Shown in pieces: positions 43,876 through 52,593 of a DNA stretch of 64,000 nucleotides. A model generated the notes under the pieces. It ran no database searches. It was given only the letters and a program-made list of their open reading frames with translations, and was not told the origin of the DNA. The stretch lies in assembly GCF_030020805.1 (NCBI RefSeq), contig NZ_CP125098.1, forward strand, positions 910,001 through 974,000, written 5' to 3'. The position numbers and the translations under genes are program-made. The DNA comes from Paenibacillus sp. RC67 (GTDB lineage Bacteria; Bacillota; Bacilli; Paenibacillales; NBRC-103111). Position 1 is the first letter of the stretch, and each line of letters starts with the position of its first letter.

Positions 43876-45686
43876 GGGGAGAAGGAGTGCGCTGGGAGGC
43901 TGGCAACCGTCAAATATTGCAAAGCCGGGGGAAAGCGTCGCTTAAGGATGTATCGATCAAGCGTATTTATGGATTATTTCGCGGTTATCGCTGGCAGTTA
44001 GCAGCCATTTTGGTGTTGGCTCTGGCTTCTTCCTTAATTGGACTTCTACCGCCGCTTATTATGAAGGAAATTATCGATACGGCTATACCCAAGGGGAATA
44101 AAGTACTGCTGCTGGAGATGGTCGGGCTCATGGTGCTGCTGCCGCTTTTGAGCGGCCTGCTGGGCGTTTGGCAAAACCATGAGAATACCAAGGTCGGCCA
44201 AGGGGTTATGCGCGACCTGCGCCAGTCGCTGTTCGCTAATTTGCAGCGTCAGTCCATGGGCTTCTTCACGGATTCGAAATCAGGGGAGATCATTCAACGG
44301 CTGACCGGTGATGTGCTGGCGGTACAAAATGTAGTGACGACCATCGTCGTCTCAGCCGTTACGCAAACGATAATCGTATTGACAACCGTAGTCATTTTGT
44401 TCGCATTGGACTGGCGGCTGGCTTTGCTAGCTTTAATCATTTTGCCATTGTTTATTCTCCCGGTTCGCAAAGTTGCCGAGGTTCGTAAGCGGTTACGCGG
44501 GGATACGCAGCGGGTTAGAGGCGAAATGTCGTCGCAGCTCGGGGAAATCTTCGGTGTGTCGGGCGCGCTCCTGACCCGGATATTCCAACAGGAAAAGCAG
44601 CAGGAGAAGCAGTTCGGCGAGCTCAATCAGAAGGTTATGGATTTGGAGCTTCGTCTTAATCTTGTAGGACGCTGGTACGGTATGGTGTTGGGCATCTTGG
44701 GACCGATCGGCACAGCACTTATTTATTTATACGGGGGATGGAATGTCGTCACCGGCATTATGACGATCGGTAGCATTGTTGCGTTTACTCAATATTTGGG
44801 ACGGCTGTACGGACCGGTTACGACCCTGCTTAATCTGCATGTCGAGGTAGCGACAGCGCTAGGCGTATTTCAGCGTATCTTCGAATACGAAGATATGGAG
44901 CCCGAAGTAGCGGATTCCTTGACGGCACGCGAGCTTCCGGGGGTACAAGGGAGAGTGGCTTACCGCCATGTCACTTATGCGTATCAGCCGGGTAAATATG
45001 CACTGAGCGATGTATCCTTCGAAGCGCTGCCGGGCGAGGTGGTAGCTATTGTCGGCCCAAGCGGAGCGGGCAAATCTACGCTCATCGGCATGCTTGGCAG
45101 GCTGTACGATCCAACGTCAGGAGCTGTTGAGATCGACGGCTTCGATATCAAAGAAGTGACGTTGGAAACTTTACGCAGCCAGGTCGCCTTTGTTACGCAG
45201 GAATCATTCCTGTTCCATGCTTCCATTCGCGATAACTTGCTGTTTGCAAGGCAGCATGCAACCGAGGAGGAGGTTGAATCTGCCTGCAAGCAGGCTTACA
45301 TTCACGAGATGATCATGGCATTGCCGGAGGGCTATGACACGATGGTCGGGGAACGCGGTCATCGGCTCTCAGGAGGCGAGCGCCAGCGGCTGGCGATTGC
45401 CCGTGCCATTCTGAAAGACCCACGAATTCTTGTGCTCGATGAAGCGACTTCCCATTTGGATTCTGAATCGGAGGCATATGTTCAGTCCGCCTTGGATGAG
45501 CTGATGCGTGGACGGACTACGTTGGTTATCGCTCACCGGCTTTCTACGATATTATCGGCTGACCGCATTGTCGTCATGGACGCAGGGCAAGTGATAGAAA
45601 ACGGACGCCACGAGGAGCTGCTCGAGCTGGACGGATTGTATGCGCGGTTGTATCGGACACAATTTTCCAAGGCATTCGAAGCATAA
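43872..45686 (+). CDS. ABC transporter, fused membrane and ATPase domains
   Basis: A 604-aa half-transporter (exporter type). Six membrane helices at about 35-325 are followed by a nucleotide-binding domain with Walker A GPSGAGKST (about 394), Q-loop VTQESFLF, signature LSGGERQR (about 499) and Walker B ILVLDEATSHLDSES (about 518). It acts as a homodimer or with another half and exports drugs or lipids. It overlaps yyaC by 4 nt, so a role in sporulating cells is possible. Repeat copy 3 begins just after its stop. Confidence 0.9.
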   Translation: MRGEGVRWEAGNRQILQSRGKASLKDVSIKRIYGLFRGYRWQLAAILVLALASSLIGLLPPLIMKEIIDTAIPKGNKVLLLEMVGLMVLLPLLSGLLGVWQNHENTKVGQGVMRDLRQSLFANLQRQSMGFFTDSKSGEIIQRLTGDVLAVQNVVTTIVVSAVTQTIIVLTTVVILFALDWRLALLALIILPLFILPVRKVAEVRKRLRGDTQRVRGEMSSQLGEIFGVSGALLTRIFQQEKQQEKQFGELNQKVMDLELRLNLVGRWYGMVLGILGPIGTALIYLYGGWNVVTGIMTIGSIVAFTQYLGRLYGPVTTLLNLHVEVATALGVFQRIFEYEDMEPEVADSLTARELPGVQGRVAYRHVTYAYQPGKYALSDVSFEALPGEVVAIVGPSGAGKSTLIGMLGRLYDPTSGAVEIDGFDIKEVTLETLRSQVAFVTQESFLFHASIRDNLLFARQHATEEEVESACKQAYIHEMIMALPEGYDTMVGERGHRLSGGERQRLAIARAILKDPRILVLDEATSHLDSESEAYVQSALDELMRGRTTLVIAHRLSTILSADRIVVMDAGQVIENGRHEELLELDGLYARLYRTQFSKAFEA

Positions 45687-45690
45687 ATAG

Positions 45691-45804
45691 AAAAAAAATG
45701 AGGTGGGGTATCCCCTCGAGGAGCTATAACAACAGCGGCTGGAAGGGGATACCCCACTGGAGAAACATGTTCAGATCTGATTATCACAGGTTTCTCAACA
45801 GCCT
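45691..45804 (-). repeat. Dispersed palindromic element, internally deleted copy (copy 3)
   Basis: Arms GGTGGGGTATCCCC (45702-45715) and GGGGATACCCCAC (45745-45757) enclose only 29 nt. These contain the TATAACAACAGCGGCTGGAA block of the long copies, in reverse orientation. The right end CACAGGTTTCTCAACAGCCT (45785-45804) matches the terminal repeat. The left end is eroded. It starts about 5-15 nt after the ABC transporter stop. Confidence 0.75.
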
Positions 45805-45844
45805 AAAGGCAGGTCGGATGATTCCGAGCCTGCCTCTTTGCTAT

Positions 45845-46159
45845 TTATGCGGTTACCTTCAAACCGACGATGCCTCCAACGATCAACAGAAGGAACAGAA
45901 CGCGGATGGCGTCTCGGGGTTCTCCCATGAAGAGCATCCCGATAACGACGGTTCCCAAAGCACCAATGCCTGTCCAGATCGCATAAGCGGTGCCCATCGG
46001 AAGGGACTTCAACGACTGGGATAAGAAATAAAAGCTTACTGCCATACCGGCAATCGTTACAACAGAGGGAACCAGCTTAGTGAACCCTTGAGTATATTTA
46101 ATGCTAATGGCCCATACGACCTCGAATAATCCGGCAATAATCAAATAAATCCATGCCAT
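45845..46159 (-). CDS. sugE: SMR family efflux protein, SugE/Gdx-like
   Basis: A 104-aa, four-helix small multidrug resistance protein. Glu13 in helix 1 (FEVVWAISIKYTQGF) is the conserved proton/substrate site. The sequence SLPMGTAYAIWTGIGALGTVVIGML is the SugE/Gdx signature, a group that exports guanidinium and quaternary cations. It is second in an operon, 14 nt after a TetR regulator. No guanidine riboswitch was seen; control appears to be by the TetR operator. Confidence 0.88.
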   Translation of the reverse strand: MAWIYLIIAGLFEVVWAISIKYTQGFTKLVPSVVTIAGMAVSFYFLSQSLKSLPMGTAYAIWTGIGALGTVVIGMLFMGEPRDAIRVLFLLLIVGGIVGLKVTA

Positions 46160-46173
46160 GGTGAATCACTCCC

Positions 46174-46767
46174 CTACTCATCATGATGCTGTACAATAAT
46201 TCCTTGCCAGTACAACCGCCAAATGCTTTCGATTCGGCGCTCGAAATCGTTGCGATTATAGTAATGCCGCTGAATGAATGTTCCATCAAGCAAGCAATAG
46301 AAGGAGGCAATGAGCTCTGCTGTTGGAACGCGGCGAAGAATTCCTGCCTGCATCCCCTCCTCGAAGATTTCAGTCAGCACTTTGGAAAGAGCTGTCTCCG
46401 ATTGGGGAAAACGTCTTTGCAGCTCTTGCTCAAGCGATTCCGGCGGAAAAAGCATCGCTCTTTTGAGGAAGGTGATGCTAGGTTCGCTCAATAGATACGT
46501 CTGGCAAGAATCTTGGAGCAGGGTGTATAGCTTATCATGTACGTTCATCCCTGCAATATGCGTCTCCAATGCCGCAACATGGTCTAAATGCTCCTGTATC
46601 ACATCTTCGAAAATAGCAAAATATAAGTCCTCTTTGCTTTTAAAGTGAGCATACAGGGAAGGGGTCTTAATACCCACCTCTTTAGCTATTTCAGATAGCG
46701 GGGTAGCTTCATAGCCTTTCTGTGCGAACAGCCGCAGCGCTGCAGCTTTGATTTTCGTTATGGTCAC
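46174..46767 (-). CDS. TetR family repressor of the sugE operon
   Basis: 197 aa. The N-terminal helix-turn-helix has the pattern LFAQKGYEATPLSEIAKEVGIKTPSLYAHFKSKEDLYF. The C-terminal domain is helical (ligand pocket). The GTG at 46767 is 9 nt after AAGGAGG; the TTG at 46776 would touch it. A perfect 18-bp palindrome sits between its -35 and -10 elements. It probably represses itself and sugE. Confidence 0.87.
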   Translation of the reverse strand: MTITKIKAAALRLFAQKGYEATPLSEIAKEVGIKTPSLYAHFKSKEDLYFAIFEDVIQEHLDHVAALETHIAGMNVHDKLYTLLQDSCQTYLLSEPSITFLKRAMLFPPESLEQELQRRFPQSETALSKVLTEIFEEGMQAGILRRVPTAELIASFYCLLDGTFIQRHYYNRNDFERRIESIWRLYWQGIIVQHHDE

Positions 46768-46780
46768 AGGCAGCAACCTC

Positions 46781-46815
46781 CTTATTACATTAAACTAACT
46801 AACGTTAGTTAGGCA
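46781..46815 (-). promoter_or_regulatory. Promoter and 18-bp palindromic operator of tetR-sugE
   Basis: Leftward TTGCCT, a 17-nt spacer and TGTAAT. The palindrome CTAACTAACGTTAGTTAG (46795-46812) is perfect and lies across the spacer and -35 edge, the standard position for TetR repression. Confidence 0.75.
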
Positions 46816-46999
46816 ACTCTCATTTTACAGTTTCTTTTCGTCAAATTCAAGCTTTTTCTGTAAAAAAATGTAGAACTCTAGGGAAAGAGAAGCACAGCGG
46901 TAATTTTAAAAAAGCTTAATAAAATGGGTTCATACATTTAACATTTGGTTTATATAATAAATATTACATTCAGACTTCAGTCTTAAAGGGGTGGAATTG

Positions 47000-47287
47000 G
47001 TGAAAACCATTAACCATGTTAACTATAAGGATCAAGACGGAAATATTTACTGCTGCCTTCGCAACAAAATTGTGAAGCTTGACGATCAGCAGCGACAATC
47101 ATTTTGTAACGGTTGCAGCATGTTCACAGGTACTGCGGGCGGAAAAGGCGTAGAATGCACGTGGGATGACATGCGCAATGTGGATGATCCTCACGTCGTC
47201 ACTGATCCGTTACAGGAATTTTTCCGTAATCAAGTTCGCCATGTTAGTATGAACTATTTAAATGCGGTTGTCGTTTTTTGCGGTTAG
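47000..47287 (+). CDS. Cysteine-containing small protein of unknown function
   Basis: A 95-aa soluble protein. Cys18-Cys19, Cys36-x2-Cys39 and Cys53 could bind a metal or form disulfides (YCCL, FCNGCS, VECTW). AAAGGGG lies 8 nt before a GTG at 47000, which is better spaced than the GTG at 46991. A TATAAT (46953-46958) lies upstream. It has its own terminator and no operon partner. I do not recognise a family. Confidence 0.6.
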   Translation: MKTINHVNYKDQDGNIYCCLRNKIVKLDDQQRQSFCNGCSMFTGTAGGKGVECTWDDMRNVDDPHVVTDPLQEFFRNQVRHVSMNYLNAVVVFCG

Positions 47288-47379
47288 TCTGATGAAATCA
47301 GACCATGGATCCAACATAACAAATAACGGCCCGCTGGTCCGTCCTTTGGAAGAAAAGGGTGACCAAGGAGCCGTTTTTT
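47287..47379 (+). terminator. Hairpin plus terminator after the Cys-containing gene
   Basis: GTCTGAT-gaa-ATCAGAC (47287-47303) begins at the last base of the stop codon. A second, larger hairpin, AACGGC (47325-47330) with GCCGTT (47370-47375), has inner TGGTC/GACCA pairs and a T-run. Confidence 0.8.
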
Positions 47380-47408
47380 AATTTGTATAAGCAGCATTCC
47401 ACTTCTGG

Positions 47409-48173
47409 CTACAGCAGCATATCCCACAGCTGTTTTCCGATGAGCACTGTGGTAACCCCTATGAACAGGGGCTTTACATAACGGGCGCCGTGACGAATGG
47501 CAAGTCTGGAGCCGACGAAGGCTCCTGCTATCATAGCGATACCCATAGGCAAACCATAGCCGAGATGGACCGATCCGAGCATAAAGAACGCAGCAAGGCT
47601 AGCAATGTTGCTCGCCAAATTCAGCACCTTGGCGTTTCCTGATGCCCCGACGAAATCAAAGCCGAGCAACAAAAACAAAAACAATAAAAAGGAGCCAGTG
47701 CCTGGTCCGAAGAACCCGTCATAAAATCCAAGAACAAAGGCACATAAAGCGCATGCCACCTTGGTTGCTGCTGTTAACGGACGCGGTTTGGCGTCGGCAC
47801 CCCAGTTCTTTTTGAACAAGGTATAGATAAGAACGATGACAAGCAGAGAGATGACAAGAGGCTTAAGAAACGCGGAAGGCAGTAAATGTACGGCATAGGT
47901 TCCGAGCGCCGATCCGACGAACGATAAAGGAAACAAGGCAAGCACTAGCTTGCCGTTAATTTTACCCGAGAACAAAAAAGATATTGTGCTCGTGACGGAG
48001 GAAAGAGTCCCGCCGAGCTTGTTCGTCCCCAGCACCATGCTGGGTGGAAGTCCGGTAAGCAGCAGAGCAGGCACCGATATAAGTCCGCCGCCTCCGACAA
48101 CCGAGTCGACAAAGGCCGCGATGAATCCGGCAATAACTAAAAACCAAAGCATATCTATTGAAGGCCAATCCAT
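47409..48173 (-). CDS. TSUP (TauE/SafE) family membrane transporter
   Basis: A 254-aa protein with about eight membrane helices in two repeats. The family hallmark FVDSVVGGGGLISVPALLLTGL-like segment (about 17-38) and the second-repeat GFYDGFFGPGTGSFLLFLF are both present. TSUP proteins carry sulfite, sulfonates or other organic anions out of or into the cell. The ATG at 48173 follows AAAAGGAG; the longer frame to 48239 has no ribosome-binding site. It is a single gene. Confidence 0.9.
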   Translation of the reverse strand: MDWPSIDMLWFLVIAGFIAAFVDSVVGGGGLISVPALLLTGLPPSMVLGTNKLGGTLSSVTSTISFLFSGKINGKLVLALFPLSFVGSALGTYAVHLLPSAFLKPLVISLLVIVLIYTLFKKNWGADAKPRPLTAATKVACALCAFVLGFYDGFFGPGTGSFLLFLFLLLGFDFVGASGNAKVLNLASNIASLAAFFMLGSVHLGYGLPMGIAMIAGAFVGSRLAIRHGARYVKPLFIGVTTVLIGKQLWDMLL

Positions 48174-48428
48174 GATCGTAATTCTCCTTTTTTCCCGATA
48201 AACCTCGAAATAATAGGCTAAGTATATATAAATCGACACGAATCTACAATACTTTTTTCCCTTCCAGAATTAAGAAGAAGGCGATGAATAAAAAGCAGAA
48301 TGTGTCTATTGGATAGCCAGATTATTGAGGTGCGGACAATATGGATCATATGGATTGCACAAAGGTCCTGTCCATGATATTCTTCATTCGAGAACAAGAA
48401 ATGACCGTAGGGGAGAGGTGTGTTCAAG

Positions 48429-48815
48429 ATGATTCACAAGCTGGAGCATATTGGGGTTATGGTTAAGGATATGGATGCTTCTATCCGTTTTTATACGGAG
48501 GTGTTGGGGCTTAGATTGGTGAAGCGGGTAGCGCTGGCGGACGGCGCCGAGCTTGGCTTCTTGTCCTTCCCGGGCTCTGAACAGATCGAGATCGAGCTGA
48601 TTGGACGCGGACGCGAGGGACTCCCGGATAATGGTGTCGTGCATCATATTGCCTTCACGGTTAGTGACATTCAATCAGAGATCGACCGTCTGAAAGGCTT
48701 GGGCGTCAAGCTGATGGATGAAACACCACGCATGATTCTGGAGGGTGATCTGATTGCCTTCTTCTTTGGTCCGGATGGCGAACGCTTGGAGTTTTTTCAG
48801 CCAGCAGCCAAATAG
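48429..48815 (+). CDS. VOC family (glyoxalase-like) protein
   Basis: A 128-aa protein with two beta-alpha-beta-beta-beta modules. LEHIGVMVKDMDASIRFYTEVLG is the first and VHHIAFTVSDIQSEIDRLKGLG the second. Metal ligands are probable at His7, His75-76 and the C-terminal Glu in ERLEFFQP. Members include glyoxalase I, epimerases and dioxygenases; the sequence resembles lactoylglutathione lyase-like proteins. The ATG at 48429 is 9 nt after GGGGAGAGG. Confidence 0.85.
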   Translation: MIHKLEHIGVMVKDMDASIRFYTEVLGLRLVKRVALADGAELGFLSFPGSEQIEIELIGRGREGLPDNGVVHHIAFTVSDIQSEIDRLKGLGVKLMDETPRMILEGDLIAFFFGPDGERLEFFQPAAK

Positions 48816-48837
48816 ACATCATTACTCGTTAGGAAAG

Positions 48838-48867
48838 GCTGTTGGGATGGAACCCGACAGCTTTTTT
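48838..48867 (+). terminator. Terminator after VOC gene
   Basis: GCTGTTGGG pairs with CCCGACAGC with one G-U pair around ATGGAA, followed by seven T. Confidence 0.85.
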
Positions 48868-49008
48868 TAACAAATAAGAATTAATAAGCTTTGGTGCCCC
48901 CGCAAAGTACCTGAATCCGCTTCGAAGCTGAAAGCTCCACTTTGTGGGGTTATTTTATTTTGTACATGCTCCCCATAACCATACAAGGAATTCGGAGGCG
49001 TATACCGT

Positions 49009-49671
49009 ATGACAAAAAGAGCTGTCGTCGCAGGAGCGACGGGGATGGTAGGCAAAGCGCTGCTGGATAAGCTGCTGGCTGATCCATACTACAGTGAAGT
49101 GTATACTGTGGTCCGCAAAGCAACAGGGCGTCGGCATGACAAGCTGGACGAAAGGATCGTCGATTTCGATCGACTGGAGCTGGATACTTCTATTTGGCTA
49201 GGGGCCGATGTGTTCTGCACATTGGGCACGACCATCAAGAAGGCAGGAAGCCAGCAGCAGTTTCGCAAGGTGGATTATGAGTATCCGGTGAAGCTGGCTG
49301 AACAGGCGGCGACAAATGGAGCCGACCAGTATCTGATAGTTACGGCGATGGGCTCCGATACAAAGTCAATGTTTTTCTACAGCAGGGTAAAAGGCGAAAC
49401 CGAGACGCGGCTTCGGCAGCTGGCAATTCCCGGCTTGTCCATCTTTCAACCGTCCTTGCTGACGGGCGAGCGAGAAGAGGTGCGCCGCGGTGAACAGCTA
49501 GGCGAGGCGGCAGCACGTCGCTTGTCGTTCGTATTTAAGGGACCGTTCCGCAAATACAAACCGATCGCAGCGGATACTGTAGCGGAAGGCATGATCCGGG
49601 CGGCTCTGTTGAACCGCCGCGGCGTTACAATGTATGAGTCGGACGCGATATTTGATTTGGTCCGACACTGA
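49009..49671 (+). CDS. NAD(P)-binding atypical SDR protein (HTATIP2/YraR-like)
   Basis: A 220-aa Rossmann-fold protein. The glycine motif GATGMVGKALLD is at residues 9-20, and Arg36 after strand 2 suggests NADP. The body LGTTIKKAGSQQQFRKVDYEYPVKLA and YSRVKGETETRL (Tyr-x3-Lys) matches the HTATIP2/YraR group of oxidoreductase-like proteins. GGAGG lies 10 nt before the ATG. It is convergent with the small gene at 49695. The substrate is unknown. Confidence 0.8.
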   Translation: MTKRAVVAGATGMVGKALLDKLLADPYYSEVYTVVRKATGRRHDKLDERIVDFDRLELDTSIWLGADVFCTLGTTIKKAGSQQQFRKVDYEYPVKLAEQAATNGADQYLIVTAMGSDTKSMFFYSRVKGETETRLRQLAIPGLSIFQPSLLTGEREEVRRGEQLGEAAARRLSFVFKGPFRKYKPIAADTVAEGMIRAALLNRRGVTMYESDAIFDLVRH

Positions 49672-49694
49672 TGTCTGCTCTTGGGGAGATAGCG

Positions 49695-50009
49695 TCAGCC
49701 TCCGAACGACTCCCTGAATGCTCTTGCAAGCAATGCAGGCTCTATTTCCCACAGCTCCGCAATCTCGGGGCACACATTTTCGTCCCACCAATCGGATAGC
49801 AACTTACGGTTGCTGCTGTTTTCCGAAATCCATATTAAATTCAATAATACTTTTTTGTAATAAATCTCATCGGCTTTATCCACCAATTCCGGCGAGATCC
49901 ACTTGTCGATTTTTTTCCGGGCGCGGTACATTTCCCTGGAGCAGGCCCGGCGGATTTTACGAGCGGTGGGGTACGATTGGTCATGCTTTACTTTGTTTGC
50001 TGGATTCAT
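49695..50009 (-). CDS. Small helical protein of unknown function
   Basis: 104 aa, charged and helical. The N-terminus is basic (TARKIRRACSREMYRARKKIDKW) and the C-terminal half is Trp-rich and acidic (WWDENVCPEIAELWEIEP). AAGGAGA is 8 nt before the ATG at 50009; an ATG at 50015 would be too close. It is tail to tail with the NAD-binding gene, 23 nt apart. No family recognised. Confidence 0.6.
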   Translation of the reverse strand: MNPANKVKHDQSYPTARKIRRACSREMYRARKKIDKWISPELVDKADEIYYKKVLLNLIWISENSSNRKLLSDWWDENVCPEIAELWEIEPALLARAFRESFGG

Positions 50010-50092
50010 GGGCATTCATTCTCTCCTTCCTACCGTATCGTATGCTGGAAGAGAGTCAGGTGCCCCTGTCGAAGGCATGATTCTAGCATGAA

Positions 50093-50127
50093 AAAGCCCT
50101 AATGCATAGTTCATGCGTTAGGGCTTT
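50093..50127. terminator. Terminator of cupredoxin gene
   Basis: AAAGCCCTAATGCAT pairs with ATGCGTTAGGGCTTT. Leftward a T-run follows, fitting the leftward cupredoxin gene. Confidence 0.8.
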
Positions 50128-50145
50128 GGGTCCGCTCTTCGTCGG

Positions 50146-50613
50146 CTAGGCATCAACGATGATATAACCGACCATAGGGCCGTTGTGAGCAATGTCAGGA
50201 TGGGATAAACAAACGATGCGATAAGTGCCAGGCTTGTCGGCGCGGAAAGAGACGACGGTTTCCTTTCCTTTTTTCACCTCGCCTTTTACGTTAAGACCAT
50301 CAATGATGAAAGGATGATTCGTCCCATTGACGCCAAAGATGCTCAGATTAATAGGCTCTCCCTGCTTGACGTGGATGGTGCCGGGATCCCAACGGTAGGC
50401 TTCAATCGTCTTGCCGTTCGCATCCGTGGATTTGAATTCGCCGGTGACAAGATGGATCGTGCGCGCTTCTCCTTGCGGCGCCATAGAGCCGCTTGTCGTT
50501 TTAGCTTCGCTGTATCCCCAATACCATGCGGCTCCTAATGTGCCGAGCGCCATCAAGCCGATAAGCAGCCAATGTCTAAGTTGTCTTTTGCTGACTACGA
50601 ATATTTTGGTCAT
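50146..50613 (-). CDS. Membrane-anchored cupredoxin
   Basis: 155 aa. One N-terminal membrane helix (about 14-34) anchors an extracellular cupredoxin domain (about 50-155). The type 1 copper ligands are visible: His100 (TNHPF), Cys135 (VCLSHP), His138 or His143, and Met147 (GPMVGY). It resembles plastocyanin-like domains linked to cytochrome oxidase or copper handling, acting as an electron carrier or copper chaperone. AAGGCGGG precedes the ATG. No oxidase genes are adjacent. Confidence 0.82.
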   Translation of the reverse strand: MTKIFVVSKRQLRHWLLIGLMALGTLGAAWYWGYSEAKTTSGSMAPQGEARTIHLVTGEFKSTDANGKTIEAYRWDPGTIHVKQGEPINLSIFGVNGTNHPFIIDGLNVKGEVKKGKETVVSFRADKPGTYRIVCLSHPDIAHNGPMVGYIIVDA

Positions 50614-50815
50614 GATTATCCCGCCTTCTTAAGGAGTATTATTTAAGCTCGGATAATAGCCCGGGTTCCCTGTCGCACTCCCCATAGTTTGTACTAAGTG
50701 TATGCTCCAGCTTGTCTCTTCATGCTAGCTGGTTGGAATGAACAGATTTATGATAGAATAGGATAGATGTGACAAGTCGGGCTTGCCCGGGATGAGAGGA
50801 AGAGGCTGGAGAAGA

Positions 50816-51913
50816 ATGTTAAAGGATCTGATTCACAGCGCGTTGATGTTTATTCAGGATTTGGGCGTATGGGGAATACTGATTGGATTGATGCTTGAAG
50901 TCATTCCTAGTGAAATCGTACTCTCTTACGGGGGGTACCTTGTATCGACAGGAAACGTTTCTTTTCTGGGTGCAGTCATTTTTGGTACGTTAGGCTGTCT
51001 GATTCAGCAAGTCTTCTTGTATTGGATTGGCAGATATGGGGGAAGGCCGTTCATAGAGAAATACGGCAAATACATTCATCTTAAAATGCGTTACATAAAT
51101 ATAGCAGAAGGCTGGTTTAATAGATACGGCGCGGGAATGGTGTTTACCGCCCGATTTATTCCTGTCGTAAGACAAGCGATATCTATTCCGGCTGGTATGG
51201 CTCGTATGCCTATGCTGACATTTTTGTTCTATACCTTGTTGGGGACGATCCCATGGGCGATATTATTCGTCTACTTGGGCAACACGCTTGGCTCGAATTG
51301 GGAGAATATTGATGATTACGCTTCTAAATATACGACGCCTTTCATCATCGGTTCGGTTGCTTTAACGGTTCTCTATGTGCTGTTCAAGTTAGTAAGACGG
51401 AAAAAGGGCAACGTTGCCCAACAGGGCGATCAGGGCGAGAAGAGCACAGCTCATCAGCTTAAATATATCGGCAGCGAATACCGTGTGTTAAACAACCGTC
51501 AAGTGCGGGCAGGTGGAGGCTCACAGGAGTTCGATCATATTGTGATCGGTCCCAATGGTGTCTTCCACATCGATTCCAAGCACTGGTCGGGTGAGATCGT
51601 ATTTACCTCGCAAGGCGTGGAGCGCAGTAAGGAAGGACACACGGGAGATCCAACAGCGCAGCTGTACCGCCATGAGCATGTTCTGAAGGAGCTGTTCCGT
51701 TCGGCCAACCTGAATCCGGAATTGGTCGGAGTCCTCTGCTTTACGCATCCGCACAGCCAAATTGTTGGGAAAAGCCCTGCTTTTGCGACGGTGAAGCTGG
51801 ATCGATTGGCTCATTTGATTAAAACCCATAAATCAAGAAAAACTTTGCTTACGGCATCCGAGATTACAGCCATTGAGCATCTTATCCAAGAAAATAGCTC
51901 CAGCAGCAAATAA
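50816..51913 (+). CDS. DedA-family membrane protein fused to NERD nuclease-related domain
   Basis: A 365-aa fusion. The N-terminal DedA/VTT part (about 5-190) has Glu28, the FTARFIPVVRQAISIPAGM motif (about 110-128) and four to five hydrophobic segments; the family acts in polyprenyl-phosphate or lipid flipping. After a basic linker (about 191-203) comes a cytoplasmic NERD domain (about 204-335): GDQGEKS (Glu208), EFDHIVIGPNGVFHIDSKHW with Asp240, Asp253 and Lys255 as the PD-(D/E)xK-like residues. The ATG at 50816 follows GGAG at 5 nt. No frameshift or stop separates the two parts. Confidence 0.85.
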   Translation: MLKDLIHSALMFIQDLGVWGILIGLMLEVIPSEIVLSYGGYLVSTGNVSFLGAVIFGTLGCLIQQVFLYWIGRYGGRPFIEKYGKYIHLKMRYINIAEGWFNRYGAGMVFTARFIPVVRQAISIPAGMARMPMLTFLFYTLLGTIPWAILFVYLGNTLGSNWENIDDYASKYTTPFIIGSVALTVLYVLFKLVRRKKGNVAQQGDQGEKSTAHQLKYIGSEYRVLNNRQVRAGGGSQEFDHIVIGPNGVFHIDSKHWSGEIVFTSQGVERSKEGHTGDPTAQLYRHEHVLKELFRSANLNPELVGVLCFTHPHSQIVGKSPAFATVKLDRLAHLIKTHKSRKTLLTASEITAIEHLIQENSSSSK

Positions 51914-52013
51914 ATGCAGCCTCGCTTCAAATCGGAAGCGGGGCTTTATTGCCTAGTATTCTTTTTTTATATAAAATGAATATTATACCAACCCATAAGG
52001 AGGGCTTTACGAT

Positions 52014-52580
52014 ATGAGTACAAATTTGTCCCATAAGCTCCGCACCGGCTTGAAGCCGCAGCAGTTCATCGACGGAATGACGAAGAACCAGGAGAAATTC
52101 GTGGAATGGTATGACAGCTTCACTTGGCAGAATGAGGACGACAAGGAGTTCTTCGATTCGCTGAATAACCGCGACGACCTTCGCTGCCTGATCCTGATGG
52201 CAGATTGGTGCGGTGACGTAGTTCGTAACGTACCTGTCGTATTCCGTGCGCTTGAAAATTCCGGTATTCCAGTAGAAGTACTTATCAAGGAAGAGAATCC
52301 AGATGTGATGGCTCAGTTTTTGACCGGAGGTGGAGAAGCGATTCCAATCGTTATTTTCACCGATTTCAGCGGACATGTGCTCGGACATTGGGGACCTCGT
52401 CCTAATAATGTTCAGGCCGTCATGAATCAGTTCAAAAAAGAGAACCCGGATCGTACTGCTCCGGACTATGATGAGAAAATTAAAGTTGCGCGCCAGGAAA
52501 TGGGCCGCCAGTATGGGGAAGGCACAGGCTATCATGCTGTTATTGTGAAAGAACTACGCGACCTTCTTTCGACATTTTAA
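52014..52580 (+). CDS. Thioredoxin-like protein with a single active-site Cys
   Basis: 188 aa. The central thioredoxin fold contains ADWCGDVV (Cys66) where classical thioredoxins have WCxxC, so only one Cys remains. cis-Pro is likely in EAIPIVIF, and the last 50 residues extend the fold. Related proteins occur in Bacillales as 'thioredoxin family' of unknown substrate; a monothiol or bacillithiol-linked role is inference. AAGGAGGG precedes the ATG. The next gene, an MBL hydrolase, starts 13 nt downstream and is probably cotranscribed. Confidence 0.85.
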   Translation: MSTNLSHKLRTGLKPQQFIDGMTKNQEKFVEWYDSFTWQNEDDKEFFDSLNNRDDLRCLILMADWCGDVVRNVPVVFRALENSGIPVEVLIKEENPDVMAQFLTGGGEAIPIVIFTDFSGHVLGHWGPRPNNVQAVMNQFKKENPDRTAPDYDEKIKVARQEMGRQYGEGTGYHAVIVKELRDLLSTF

Positions 52581-52593
52581 GGTGGAGTGACAG

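Noticed and set aside
43872..45686. ABC transporter as the HrtAB partner of hssRS
   Set aside because: It is a fused six-helix exporter with an ATPase domain. HrtAB consists of a separate ATPase and a MacB-like permease.
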